DNA of 64,000 nucleotides from Lysobacterales bacterium (GTDB lineage: Bacteria > Pseudomonadota > Gammaproteobacteria > Xanthomonadales > Xanthomonadaceae): assembly GCA_017302135.1 (NCBI GenBank), contig JAFLDZ010000009.1, positions 1 to 64,000 of the forward strand, given 5' to 3'. A model generated the notes under the pieces. The model ran no database searches. It saw only the letters and a program-made list of their open reading frames with translations, and was not told where the DNA came from. Below, in pieces: positions 1 through 7,430 of the stretch. Numbering within the stretch: the first letter of the stretch is position 1; each line of letters begins with the position of its first letter. The position numbers and the translations under genes are program-made.

Positions 1-47
1 TCCAACCGCGCCTTCGAGACATCCACTCCAACCCAACATTCATTCAT
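1..47 (-). CDS. IS110-family transposase, N-terminal fragment (runs off left edge)
   Basis: Reading leftwards from an ATG at position 47, the minus strand encodes MNECWVGVDVSKARLD and then leaves the window. The G-V-D-V-S-K-x-x-L-D pattern is the start of the RuvC-like DEDD domain that opens IS110-family transposases and supplies the first catalytic aspartate. These enzymes recombine circular IS intermediates into targets chosen by a structured non-coding 'bridge' RNA. Only 15 full codons are visible, so intactness cannot be judged. No usual reading-frame track would show it because it is so short here. The IS110 assignment rests on this one motif plus the REP-adjacent context; another RuvC-like protein is possible. 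Confidence 0.6.
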   Translation of the reverse strand, partial: MNECWVGVDVSKARL

Positions 48-328
48 GCTCGTATCCTCGGGAACCCTGCCTTGCAGAAACGGGCTTTGCGCCCTGGCAA
101 CTGTTCGGGTGATGAAGATCAACCCTGTGCCGACCCAGGCTCATCCACGATCTCGAAATCACAGGGGCAACGGCCTGACGCAGGGAGATAACTTACAAGG
201 GGCAGGCGGCAAGCGATCGGCGTGCTGCAATCCATCATCCGCGACAAAACCCAACGCAATATCCACAGCTCGTATAGGGTGCTGCCTTGGCGCACCGTTT
301 GCGTTGATCGATTGATTGCGTTCAATCC
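48..328 (-). mobile_element. Probable non-coding end of the IS110 element (candidate bridge-RNA region)
   Basis: This stretch has no credible protein gene. It lies upstream of the IS110-like transposase start and ends against a REP palindrome at 329-424. In IS110-group elements the region 5' of the transposase carries the element's left end and the bridge RNA, and several IS110-family elements are known to insert in REP sequences. Inferred from position only; the exact IS terminus was not identified, and no terminal inverted repeat is expected for this family. Confidence 0.4.
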
Positions 329-424
329 GTAGGGCGCATAAGCCGAAGGCGTCATGCGCCGCAAACATTGCAACCGCCGTATTGTTGAAGAAGGTGCATG
401 ACGCCTTCGGCTTATGCACCCTAC
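329..424. repeat. REP-type inverted pair (BIME-like)
   Basis: Two 32-base copies face each other. The left copy (329-360) begins GTAGGGCGCATAAGCCGAAG and the right copy (393-424) is its near-perfect reverse complement, ending CTTATGCACCCTAC. The pair would fold into a long stem with a roughly 32-base loop. This is typical of intergenic REP/BIME elements and sits just downstream of the OLD-family nuclease stop codon. Confidence 0.75.
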
Positions 425-476
425 AAAAACGCATCCGCCTTACGGCCTTACGTCACAGAAGCACATGCAATAGCTG

Positions 477-2210
477 TCATCTATTTGCTAACTTGATAAA
501 CAAAATCAACTGCTCGACCTTCACCTTAAGGTCTAGCACGTCTAAGTCGATTGACAAAACTGCTTCCCTAGCAATTGCAACCTTGTCTGCAGAAAACTTC
601 TTATTCTTATCTGCTTCGTAGCTGCATTCCCATTGCGTCTTGCATTGCTTGAAGGTTGTATTTTGATGCACTTTTTCCAGAACGGCGTGCATTGTCGAAG
701 TGGCGACGTAATTTTCAATTTCACGACCTGCCGTGACCCATCCGAAACCGCACGCCTTCTCGATTTCCTGCATGACGCGGCCTTTTGTAGCATTCAATGA
801 ATCATCTGGCCTCCTCTTATCACTATCGATGACAATAGCGACGTGCCGATTCAGGCGCTGCAATGCAATGAAATCAGTGACGCTGGCATCGTCTACGCTC
901 AGGTGGGAGAGTAGGCGCCCGCCGTAAAACATAATCGAGTAGTGGAGCCCTTCGGACAGATCGGGATCAACATGCTTAATCCATGCATTGATATAAATGC
1001 GGTCAGAGGGACCTTCCACCCACAAGATCGAGTTGGCCTGCACCAAGTCTGACGCGCGGTAGCCCAGATCGAATCCAGCTGCTGCGCGATGTCCTGGCAA
1101 GTCAAGCCTTTGAATCTCACTCTCGTCATAATCATTCAATGTACAGTGAAAAATTGCTGCATTTGGCGCATTAAGCAAGCTGGCAGAATGTGTAGTTATG
1201 AAATATTGGTTGTTCGTTTGTTCCTGCAGATATTTCAATAGCTGTCTCTGCAAGCGGGGATGCAGATGCGTTTCCGGCTCCTCGATGCAAAGGATTTCGC
1301 CATCAACTGAAGTGGCGGCGGCAGCGAAGATAATGACTTCATGCACGCCAGTGCCCAGCGATTCTATCGGAAGGACCCGATCACGGATTGATACGTTGAG
1401 CTCTTTGCCGGAGTGTGGAATCTCAAGACGTGCATCCGTGGCCTCCAAAACCTGAGCTATAAATGTGTTAATTCTCTCGAATTTCTCTAAGTTGCCAGCA
1501 CGAAAAGCTAGCTCTGGATTCTGTAATTCCAGCAATCTTGCTATCAGCCCCTGTCCATTCAAATCTTGGTGATTCGTGCCCGGCACTCCAATCTGCCGGT
1601 GGGCGTTGAGCTGGTTCACTCGCCGCATGTTGGGCCTCACGCCACTAAGTATCTTCTCCAAAACAACCGGTCCGTGGTGCTGCTCAAATGAGCCTCCCGT
1701 CAAGCCGGTCATCGCATTCCACAAACGGTACCAATCATTCGCCACCTGCTCACCGTGCCTGTTGGCTTGAAGAGCGTCAAGGAGGATTTGTGGCGTGGGG
1801 GCCTCTGGTTTCCAGCCGTTTGATTCCTTGACTGTTATCCAAACTGTATCGTCGTCAACAACAGGAAATTCAGCAAGAATGGCTCTGACGAGATTACTCC
1901 ACTGGCTCTGCCTTTCTGGTTCCTGAAACAATTGCTCCATCAAGCGGGCGATTCCACCGCGGTCGATGGACAATGGGAATCGCCAAGAGAAGGGTGCGCT
2001 TCGAGTCCCTATGTGAGTGTCCAGCCCAGCCGGAGGCTGAAACTGATGCGGTTGCTGGCTGTACTGCTCCAACAACTCAATCAGTCGCAGGACGTTGGAC
2101 TTTCCAACATTGTTCCTCCCGACAATCAGATTGACATTTTCGAGTGGGTACAGAAGTTGAGGCGTTGGCCCAAAGCTTCTGTAACCTGTGACTCCAAATC
2201 CTTTCAACAT
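477..2210 (-). CDS. OLD-family ATP-dependent nuclease (AAA ATPase + TOPRIM)
   Basis: The 577-aa protein has an ABC/SMC-like ATPase half and a C-terminal TOPRIM nuclease half. Visible are Walker A GRNNVGKSN (about residues 31-39), a signature-like SLGTGVHE (about 284), Walker B LCIEEPETHLHP (about 306) and the H-loop TTHSA (about 340). The TOPRIM glutamate follows in WVEGPSD (about 393-399), with the acidic VIDSDKR (about 464). OLD proteins cut or nick DNA, and several act in phage defence (GajA of Gabija is one). No UvrD-like GajB partner is next to it: a REP-rich gap lies upstream, and an IS110 end downstream. It may be a stand-alone OLD gene, or its partner may lie outside. Base composition is lower in GC than the housekeeping genes, which suggests transfer. 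Confidence 0.88.
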   Translation of the reverse strand: MLKGFGVTGYRSFGPTPQLLYPLENVNLIVGRNNVGKSNVLRLIELLEQYSQQPHQFQPPAGLDTHIGTRSAPFSWRFPLSIDRGGIARLMEQLFQEPERQSQWSNLVRAILAEFPVVDDDTVWITVKESNGWKPEAPTPQILLDALQANRHGEQVANDWYRLWNAMTGLTGGSFEQHHGPVVLEKILSGVRPNMRRVNQLNAHRQIGVPGTNHQDLNGQGLIARLLELQNPELAFRAGNLEKFERINTFIAQVLEATDARLEIPHSGKELNVSIRDRVLPIESLGTGVHEVIIFAAAATSVDGEILCIEEPETHLHPRLQRQLLKYLQEQTNNQYFITTHSASLLNAPNAAIFHCTLNDYDESEIQRLDLPGHRAAAGFDLGYRASDLVQANSILWVEGPSDRIYINAWIKHVDPDLSEGLHYSIMFYGGRLLSHLSVDDASVTDFIALQRLNRHVAIVIDSDKRRPDDSLNATKGRVMQEIEKACGFGWVTAGREIENYVATSTMHAVLEKVHQNTTFKQCKTQWECSYEADKNKKFSADKVAIAREAVLSIDLDVLDLKVKVEQLILFIKLANR

Positions 2211-2375
2211 CCAAGTCTCCCTCTGGTATCTGTCAATTCAATCTTAAGGTCTTGAGATGTGACTCTAAGCGTGGGGTCGGCGCACAGGTTTCCGCCGAGA
2301 ATCGATCCTACTCCGTTGGGCGATGGTCAGTGTTTGTCGGCGCAGTTGGTCATCGCCTGCGGCGGTGGCCAGCGC

Positions 2376-2495
2376 GTAGGGTGGGGTGAGCATAGCGAAC
2401 CCCACCATCAAACTCTCAATCGCCTGCATCCTTTGAAGATAACCTCCGTTGCAACCGCACATAGGTGGGGTTCGCTACGCTCACCGCCACCCTAC
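2376..2495. repeat. Second REP family, inverted pair
   Basis: GTAGGGTGGGGTGAGCATAG at 2376-2395 continues to CCCCACC at 2406, and is answered by an inverted copy at 2464-2495 (GGTGGGGTTCGCTACGCTCA and on to CACCCTAC). The arms differ at a few positions and flank a loop of about 57 bases. The surrounding 2211-2512 stretch holds no gene I can support. Confidence 0.7.
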
Positions 2496-2512
2496 GAAAT
2501 GCGCGTCCGATA

Positions 2513-2640
2513 GCGATCAGCCTTTCGCCTTCCAAGCCGCCAACACTCCCGTTTCCCACTCCACCGTGATCCCCGCGCGCGCCAGTCTTTCCCCCACCCC
2601 TCCGGCTGCGCCGCAAACCACGCCAAGGTCGCCCACGATG
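2513..2640 (-). pseudogene. Decayed extra copy of the 3' end of the epimerase gene at 7431
   Basis: The last ~125 bases of the epimerase gene (7433-7560) recur here in the same orientation, at roughly 85 % identity by eye. The peptide [10 protein letters not shown] is still readable in one frame. A one-base length difference then shifts the frame, so that the C-terminal sequence ending VLAAWKAK is read in another. No start codon or upstream part of the gene is present. It is a frameshifted remnant, not a functional gene. Together with the intact copy it brackets the oxygenase cassette. Confidence 0.7.
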
Positions 2641-2726
2641 CCGTAGCGGCCATCGGCCCACTTCGCGCATGCGCCGATCCAGTCGATCTGGTCTCTGCCG
2701 TTAAGGACGAAAGTCTGATTGATACA

Positions 2727-3329
2727 TCATCGCAACTGCCCGGCGGCATGCACCGGCGGAAGCCCGCAGGCGTCGCGGCCGTCGTAGGCCCATTGGGCAT
2801 GCGCGCCGTTGCGGCGCACGTAGTGCAGGAACATCTGATATTGGACATCGCCCCCGAAAGGCTCCCGCCAATGCGGGACGCGGGTGCCGAGGTAGACCAG
2901 TCCGTCGCCGGAACGCTGTTGGATGGCGCGCGCGCGATCGTCCTTTCCGCGCACCCACAGGGGCCAGGAGCAGCGTTCCGGTTCCGAGGCGACCGCGATG
3001 GATACGCCGACTTCGCATGCGGCACGGTCCACGTGTTCGTGCAACACCGCGCCGCGTTCGTAGATTCTCCAGAACGAGTAGCTGGGACTCAACGCATCCT
3101 GCACGATCGACTCGATCTGCGGGCGTAGCGTGCACAGCAGGGTTTCGCTCAGCATGGCACCGTACTGCTCGAACTGGCCGGCGATCACTTCGTTATCCGA
3201 AACCACCATCCGACCGCTGCGCTGCGACAGATCCATGTATCCGCGGACAAGTCGCTGCATCTCGACGGACAACATCTTCGGAACCCTGACATAGCCGCGC
3301 CGTTCGAGCGGCGTCTTGATATGGGCCAT
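2727..3329 (-). CDS. 2-oxoglutarate/Fe(II)-dependent oxygenase, last gene of the oxygenase cassette
   Basis: A 200-aa protein beginning MAHIKTPLERRG. Its double-stranded beta-helix core shows the iron ligands H99-x-D101 (in LHEHVDRAACE) and a distal His at about 153 (GTRVPHWREP), with FWRIYERG just before the first ligand. This matches the 2OG-Fe(II) dioxygenase fold used to hydroxylate amino-acid side chains and small molecules. The start lies 5 bases after the P450 stop, so the two are almost certainly one transcript. A much longer open frame reaches 3953, but only by reading antisense-like sequence inside the P450 gene, so the 3329 ATG was chosen. The substrate is unknown; context suggests the Lys-rich peptide encoded upstream or a product derived from it. 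Confidence 0.8.
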   Translation of the reverse strand: MAHIKTPLERRGYVRVPKMLSVEMQRLVRGYMDLSQRSGRMVVSDNEVIAGQFEQYGAMLSETLLCTLRPQIESIVQDALSPSYSFWRIYERGAVLHEHVDRAACEVGVSIAVASEPERCSWPLWVRGKDDRARAIQQRSGDGLVYLGTRVPHWREPFGGDVQYQMFLHYVRRNGAHAQWAYDGRDACGLPPVHAAGQLR

Positions 3330-3334
3330 TCCAT

Positions 3335-4510
3335 TCACCTCGGTTCGGCGAGTTTGCGCAGCGAAACGGAACCCTGCGGGGCCGGGCGCAACGCGACCAG
3401 CGGGTGGGCGCCGGGCATTTTGCTGATGCTGAGCGAATAGCGCCTGAGCAATGCATGCACGGCGAGCACCAGGACATGCACGTTCGATTTCGCGGCAGGA
3501 CACGTCCGCGGACCGGCGCCGAACGGCAGATACGTGTGGGGCTTGAGCGTGCCGGTATCGAATCGCTGCGGATCGAACTGGTGGGGGCTGTCCCATGCCG
3601 AACGCATGCGATGCAGCGCGTAGGGGGAGACAACCACGGCATCGCCGGCCTGGATCGGGATGTCGGCCAGGCATTGTTCTGCGGTGCTGGTTCGACTCAG
3701 GGCCCAGACTGGCGGATACAGACGCAGCGCTTCCTTGACTACGGCGACGGCGGGGCTTGCCCGGAGCGCATCGCGCGTGACTCGCGCGCCGCAATTCATC
3801 CCCGTCGCCTCGCGCCTGATCGCAGCTTGCGTCGCTGCATCGCGCCCCAACAGCGACAGCGTCCAGATCAATGCGTACGCCAGCGGAACCGCAGCGCTCA
3901 GGATCGTCTCCTGCACGGCATGCGCATTCTCTCCGGTCGGGGCCACACCGCACTGTCGCTGTACCTCCCCGGCAAGCCAGGAAAATTCCGCTTGCGCCGA
4001 TCGGGCGCGCAGGTCCGAAGCCTTGCTGCCGGAAGAAGACGAACCGCTGCCATCACCGGAGCGGATCTCCTCGATCGCATCGGAGGCTCGGGCGAGATCG
4101 ACGCTTTTCCCACCGATGTACAGGCCGAAGAGCAGACGGCAGCCCAAAGCGAAACACATCGCCTTCAGTGCAAGATGGAAGTCTGCGGCGGGCAAGTTTG
4201 TGGTGACGTGGAATGTGTCGATGCCCGGAAATATCCGGTGGCTTTCGAAGAAGGCATGCACGTCATCCAGCAGGGCATCGTCATGCGCCGCAGACGATCC
4301 CATGCCCAGCCATTGACGCCCGAGCGGCTGCAGCAGCGGATCGAGATGGCGGTAAGGATGCGAAGGGCATGCGAACTGCGCGCCCTGCCGGAACACGGCC
4401 TTGATCGCCTCCACACTACTGGCGAGATAGGCGTTTCCCTGCTCGCTCTCGTAGCGCGACACGGCGGATCCGGCATTCGCCAGCTTGAGGAAATAGTCGG
4501 TCGGTTGCAT
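3335..4510 (-). CDS. Cytochrome P450
   Basis: A 391-aa P450. The K-helix ExxR is E260-x-x-R263 (VKEALRLYPPVW), the PERF-like segment is FDPQRF (about 312-317), and the heme loop is PFGAGPRTCPAA with the thiolate Cys at about 337. The I-helix region (about 200-222) lacks the usual acid-alcohol pair for oxygen activation, reading SAAVPLAYALIW instead. An enzyme of this type may couple or dehydrogenate rather than hydroxylate conventionally, or may use substrate groups for proton delivery. A Ser/Gly-rich linker lies near residues 151-163. It sits 31 bases after the cupin gene and 5 bases before the 2OG oxygenase gene in one apparent operon. No redox partner is encoded nearby. Confidence 0.9.
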   Translation of the reverse strand: MQPTDYFLKLANAGSAVSRYESEQGNAYLASSVEAIKAVFRQGAQFACPSHPYRHLDPLLQPLGRQWLGMGSSAAHDDALLDDVHAFFESHRIFPGIDTFHVTTNLPAADFHLALKAMCFALGCRLLFGLYIGGKSVDLARASDAIEEIRSGDGSGSSSSGSKASDLRARSAQAEFSWLAGEVQRQCGVAPTGENAHAVQETILSAAVPLAYALIWTLSLLGRDAATQAAIRREATGMNCGARVTRDALRASPAVAVVKEALRLYPPVWALSRTSTAEQCLADIPIQAGDAVVVSPYALHRMRSAWDSPHQFDPQRFDTGTLKPHTYLPFGAGPRTCPAAKSNVHVLVLAVHALLRRYSLSISKMPGAHPLVALRPAPQGSVSLRKLAEPR

Positions 4511-4541
4511 GGGAATGTCCGGACCTTGCGCGGCGGGTCGC

Positions 4542-5495
4542 TCAGGGATCCGTGCGCAGGCTCTGCGCCCATGTGCCGATCAGATCGCTTCGGTCTTCCA
4601 GGTTCCTGTCGACCAAGTCGCGAAGCGAGCGCAGCTGCGCGACGAGGAACTCGTCGATCTCGCTGAGCGATTCGTACGGCCCGTCGCCCTTGTGCAGCGG
4701 CGTCATCGGCGCGGCTCCCCGCCAGTCGGGGTCGGAGATGACCTGTTTCATCAGCGTCGAAAAGACGATGTCCCGCGCGCTGCCTGCGCCCACATGGTTC
4801 AGCGCGATCGCGATCGAAAGCGAGTGTCCTTTTGCGCAGGCGCTGTGCCAGACGCCCGCCGGTACGACCAGCATATCGCCGGCATTCAACGTGTATGTCG
4901 CCGCATTGCCCGGGAATTCAGGCTGTTCGAAATGCTCCCAGGGTTCGAGTTCGGCAGCATCCCGGAAATATCTGTACACGCCGTCGGGAAATCGACCGGC
5001 ATTCGTGATCGGATTGCGCATGGCGGGCGCGTCGGCGACCTGCCATTCCTTGCAGCCTTCGATCTGCAGGGTGATGACGGTCTTGTCGTCGAAATGCGGG
5101 GTGTATCCGGAATTGTCGTTGGACAGATACGCCCGGCAATCCACGATGCCCGACCAGCCCAGACTCATCTTGCAGGCCTTCGACAAGCGCTGGAGTTGCG
5201 ATGCCGCAAGATTGACGCCGGTGATGCAGACCGTGCCTCCGGCCGCGTAGTGCATATCGATATCGTCGGCATCGATCCTGCTTGCAGGGCGCATGCTGCG
5301 CCGGTGCTTGCCGGGATAGGTCACGTGGACTTCATCCGACCGGCGCGCAGCCTGATCGAAACGTTTGCGGTTGAACAGTTTGCGGAACGCGCCGTCGCCG
5401 TTCTGGAAGATCGGCTTGCCGGATTTGCAGCAGGCGACGATCTCGCCGATGGTGAGGGGCGAGATCAGCCGCTCGAAGTCGATCGAAGTACCCAA
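4542..5495 (-). CDS. JmjC-type cupin dioxygenase (cupin_4/cupin_8-like)
   Basis: A 317-aa protein with a cupin/JmjC core. It carries H134-x-D136 in GYTPHFDDKTV, the following strand TLQIEGCKEWQV, and a distal His at about 217 in VPAGVWHSAC. Bacterial JmjC-like oxygenases of this kind hydroxylate residues in proteins (ribosomal oxygenases, asparaginyl or lysyl hydroxylases). That makes the adjacent Lys-rich peptide an attractive substrate, though this is inference. It is the first enzyme gene after two hairpins downstream of the peptide gene, and is followed after 46 or fewer bases by the P450. Start chosen at the ATG giving MGTSIDFERL; no upstream in-frame alternative is needed. Confidence 0.8.
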   Translation of the reverse strand: MGTSIDFERLISPLTIGEIVACCKSGKPIFQNGDGAFRKLFNRKRFDQAARRSDEVHVTYPGKHRRSMRPASRIDADDIDMHYAAGGTVCITGVNLAASQLQRLSKACKMSLGWSGIVDCRAYLSNDNSGYTPHFDDKTVITLQIEGCKEWQVADAPAMRNPITNAGRFPDGVYRYFRDAAELEPWEHFEQPEFPGNAATYTLNAGDMLVVPAGVWHSACAKGHSLSIAIALNHVGAGSARDIVFSTLMKQVISDPDWRGAAPMTPLHKGDGPYESLSEIDEFLVAQLRSLRDLVDRNLEDRSDLIGTWAQSLRTDP

Positions 5496-5516
5496 TTGCC
5501 GCCTCCGCTGTCGAAG

Positions 5517-5584
5517 CGCCCTGCCCGCAGGCAGGGCGACTGGGGCCGCGCGACGCCATGATCCTGCGGACCATGGCGTCGCGC
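5517..5584 (-). promoter_or_regulatory. Two tandem hairpins between the peptide gene and the cupin gene
   Basis: Between the stop of the Lys-rich peptide (5596) and the start of the cupin (5495) are two perfect inverted repeats. A 13-bp stem at 5548-5560/5572-5584 (arm GCGCGACGCCATG, 11-base loop) is followed in transcription order by a 9-bp stem at 5517-5525/5530-5538 (arm CGCCCTGCC). Neither has a U-tract, so they look like partial terminators or mRNA-stabilising structures that would make the peptide more abundant than the downstream enzymes. Confidence 0.65.
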
Positions 5585-5595
5585 CGCTGTGCCGA

Positions 5596-5877
5596 TTACG
5601 CCTTCGGCTTTTTGACGGCCTTCTTCGCGGCCTTCTTCGCGGCCTTTTTCACGGTCTTCTTGGCAGCTTTCTTCGCGGCCTTCTTCGCTGCAGCCCGCGG
5701 GAGTGCGCTCGGCGTGATGTATTCCCAGCCGTCGTGCGGTCCGCGCGTCGCATCGAACTTCGGATCCAGACACAGTTTTTCGGGATGCTTCTTCGTGGTT
5801 TTTACCGTCAGGTACTGCTTCAGTTCGCTGTCGGGAATATTGTAGATGTTGCCTTTATCGTCTCTGATGATCGCCAT
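5596..5877 (-). CDS. Small Lys/Ala-rich peptide, candidate substrate of the oxygenase cassette
   Basis: A 93-aa peptide. A near-ideal Shine-Dalgarno (AAAGGAG about 9 bases upstream) selects the ATG at 5877, not the longer frame to 5931. Residues 1-60 form a small acidic/mixed domain (MAIIRDDKGNIYNIPDSEL, later LDPKF and GPHDGWEYITP) with a single Cys at 36. Residues 64-93 are a four-residue-periodic tail (KKAA, KKTV, KKAV) holding 15 lysines, like histone H1 or AlgP-type tails. Such tails usually bind nucleic acids or polyanions. Its position between a DUF6065-like gene and three oxidative enzymes, with hairpins after it, suggests a modified precursor or a chromatin-like protein. I do not recognise a named family. 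Confidence 0.8.
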   Translation of the reverse strand: MAIIRDDKGNIYNIPDSELKQYLTVKTTKKHPEKLCLDPKFDATRGPHDGWEYITPSALPRAAAKKAAKKAAKKTVKKAAKKAAKKAVKKPKA

Positions 5878-6005
5878 GTGTTTGCTCCTTTTGCGGTTCT
5901 TCGAGTGGAACTCGGTGGGTGTTGACTGCATGAAACAGCGGTGGTGGATCCAGCTACTGACTGACGGTGTTGCACATCGCTACGACTGGGTGCGCCGGCC
6001 CGGAA

Positions 6006-6836
6006 TCATCTGCGCTTGGGGGTGGCGGTGGATCTGCGTGGTCTGTCCCCGGGCGACTCTTTCGGCTCGGGTGCCTTGGGCTGGCGTCGACCCGGCTTGA
6101 GGTTGTCCAGGCGCGCTTGCACGGCTTCTGTGCCCTGGGTCCTGGCACATTCGCCCAGCGCTTTGTATTTGTTGTCGAATGAGGGGTAGCCGTCCGCACT
6201 GTGGGTGATCCTGGTGCTGAACTCGGCCCCGTGTTTCGCAAGCGTGACGGAGCGACGGTTGCGCAGTAGCGCCGGTTTCTCGTCCATCTGCACGACTTCG
6301 TATTTTTCCCGAAGCGGGACGACCAGAAGCTGCGCGATCGGATCGCCGTAATTGAACTCGATGACTTTTCGCGCGGCCGGGGCCTTGAAGACGAGAAAGA
6401 AGGGGCGGGGCCACCAATGCGTTTCCAGCAGACCGGGGATCGCGACCGGTGCCGTGCCGCTGGTGTCCATCAGGCAACGCGGATGGGGCAGCACGAACAG
6501 GCCCATGCCATCGGGAACCTGCAGGTCCATCAGCGGGCTGAAGCCGAAATGTCCGGGCGAGAAAACACTGAAGGGGCGCCAGCCCGGCGGCGCGTCGGGC
6601 GGCAGTTCCGCTTCGAGATCGCCGGACCATACCGGACGACCGCGCTTGAGAGAGACCCGGCAAGGCGTTTTCCAGCTGAAAACGAGCTCAAGTCCGTAAC
6701 CGGCGGCATCGGAAAACGGTTTGCAGTGCCAAGGCTGCGGAACATCGCGGGTTCTTTCGCCGCTCCATCCGGGCACCTGCAGCTTGGCGCGACGCGGCTC
6801 CAGTACATCGTGGAGTTTGCGCATCATCAGGCGCAT
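6006..6836 (-). CDS. DUF6065-like protein of unknown function
   Basis: Up to 276 aa from the ATG at 6836; an ATG at 6827 (MMRKLHDVLEP) is an equally good start because it overlaps the stop of the preceding small gene as TGATG. The N-terminal half is Trp/Pro-rich (WHCKPFSDAAGYG, SWKTPCRVSLKRG, LETHWWPRPFFLVFKAP) in a pattern I associate with DUF6065, but only loosely. The last ~60 residues are basic and Pro-rich (ends SPGDRPRRSTATPKRR). There are no transmembrane segments and no catalytic motif I can name. It precedes the Lys-rich peptide by about 130 bases on the same strand and is presumably part of the cassette, perhaps as a binding or scaffold protein. The longer open frame to 7052 is Arg/Cys-rich and looks non-coding. 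Confidence 0.65.
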   Translation of the reverse strand: MRLMMRKLHDVLEPRRAKLQVPGWSGERTRDVPQPWHCKPFSDAAGYGLELVFSWKTPCRVSLKRGRPVWSGDLEAELPPDAPPGWRPFSVFSPGHFGFSPLMDLQVPDGMGLFVLPHPRCLMDTSGTAPVAIPGLLETHWWPRPFFLVFKAPAARKVIEFNYGDPIAQLLVVPLREKYEVVQMDEKPALLRNRRSVTLAKHGAEFSTRITHSADGYPSFDNKYKALGECARTQGTEAVQARLDNLKPGRRQPKAPEPKESPGDRPRRSTATPKRR

Positions 6837-7048
6837 GGGGTCTTCGATTCGAAAAGACCTGACGCGTCGAAAACATCTGGCCCGAAACGAGCGGCGATGT
6901 CGTGCGCTGCGGCAGAGAACCACGCGGCCAGCCGGGACAAACCCATCACGCGCGACACGGCGACGAATGCCAACTGCAAGCCGGCAAGGCTGCTTCCGTA
7001 CGCAGCATCTGTACACATGACAGCATCTTCCATCGATACGACACTCAT
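6827..7048 (-). CDS. Small helical protein translationally coupled to the DUF6065-like gene
   Basis: A 73-aa frame starting MSVVSMEDAVMCTDAAYGSS and ending LFESKTPCA. Its stop codon overlaps the next ATG as TGATG. The middle is helical and amphipathic (LAGLQLAFVAVSRVMGLSRL). Composition is protein-like, unlike the Arg-rich frames around it, and no overlapping frame looks better. No family recognised. It would be the first gene of the cassette. Confidence is moderate because there is no strong ribosome binding site and the frame stays open upstream to 7210. Confidence 0.4.
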   Translation of the reverse strand: MSVVSMEDAVMCTDAAYGSSLAGLQLAFVAVSRVMGLSRLAAWFSAAAHDIAARFGPDVFDASGLFESKTPCA

Positions 7049-7430
7049 CCAAGCGCCCGACCTGATCGGCGGTGCTTCGCCCCGTTGCGGAGTAAATACG
7101 AACTTTCGCATCTGCGCAAGGCGATGGACTGCGGCTCGCCGTTCACCGCGCAAGAGTGCTTCGCTGTTGCGCTGCACGATGCCTGGGGTTCTGTCCTGTC
7201 CAGAACGCATCTCCGCGAAACCCGGGTCCGGGTACGCCAGAGAGACAAGCGCTCGCGGCGATGATCAATGGTTGGAACACGTTGCGAACAATCCGGCTCG
7301 AACAACGGCTTGTCCCGTTGCCCGGAGCACGCTGCACGCCAGCACTGCGGGCCATGGACGCGTGTGCTGGAATCGCACGCAGCGGAATCGATGCATGATC
7401 AGGCCAGTATCGAAGATGGCATGCCGGCGA
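7049..7430. other. Gene-free stretch upstream of the cassette
   Basis: I see no convincing gene on either strand. It lies between the epimerase 3' end and the first small gene of the minus-strand cassette and should contain the cassette promoter, but no clear -35/-10 pair was found. Confidence 0.4.

Noticed and set aside
1..2210. Complete Gabija locus
   Set aside because: An OLD nuclease is present but no UvrD-like helicase gene adjoins it within the window.
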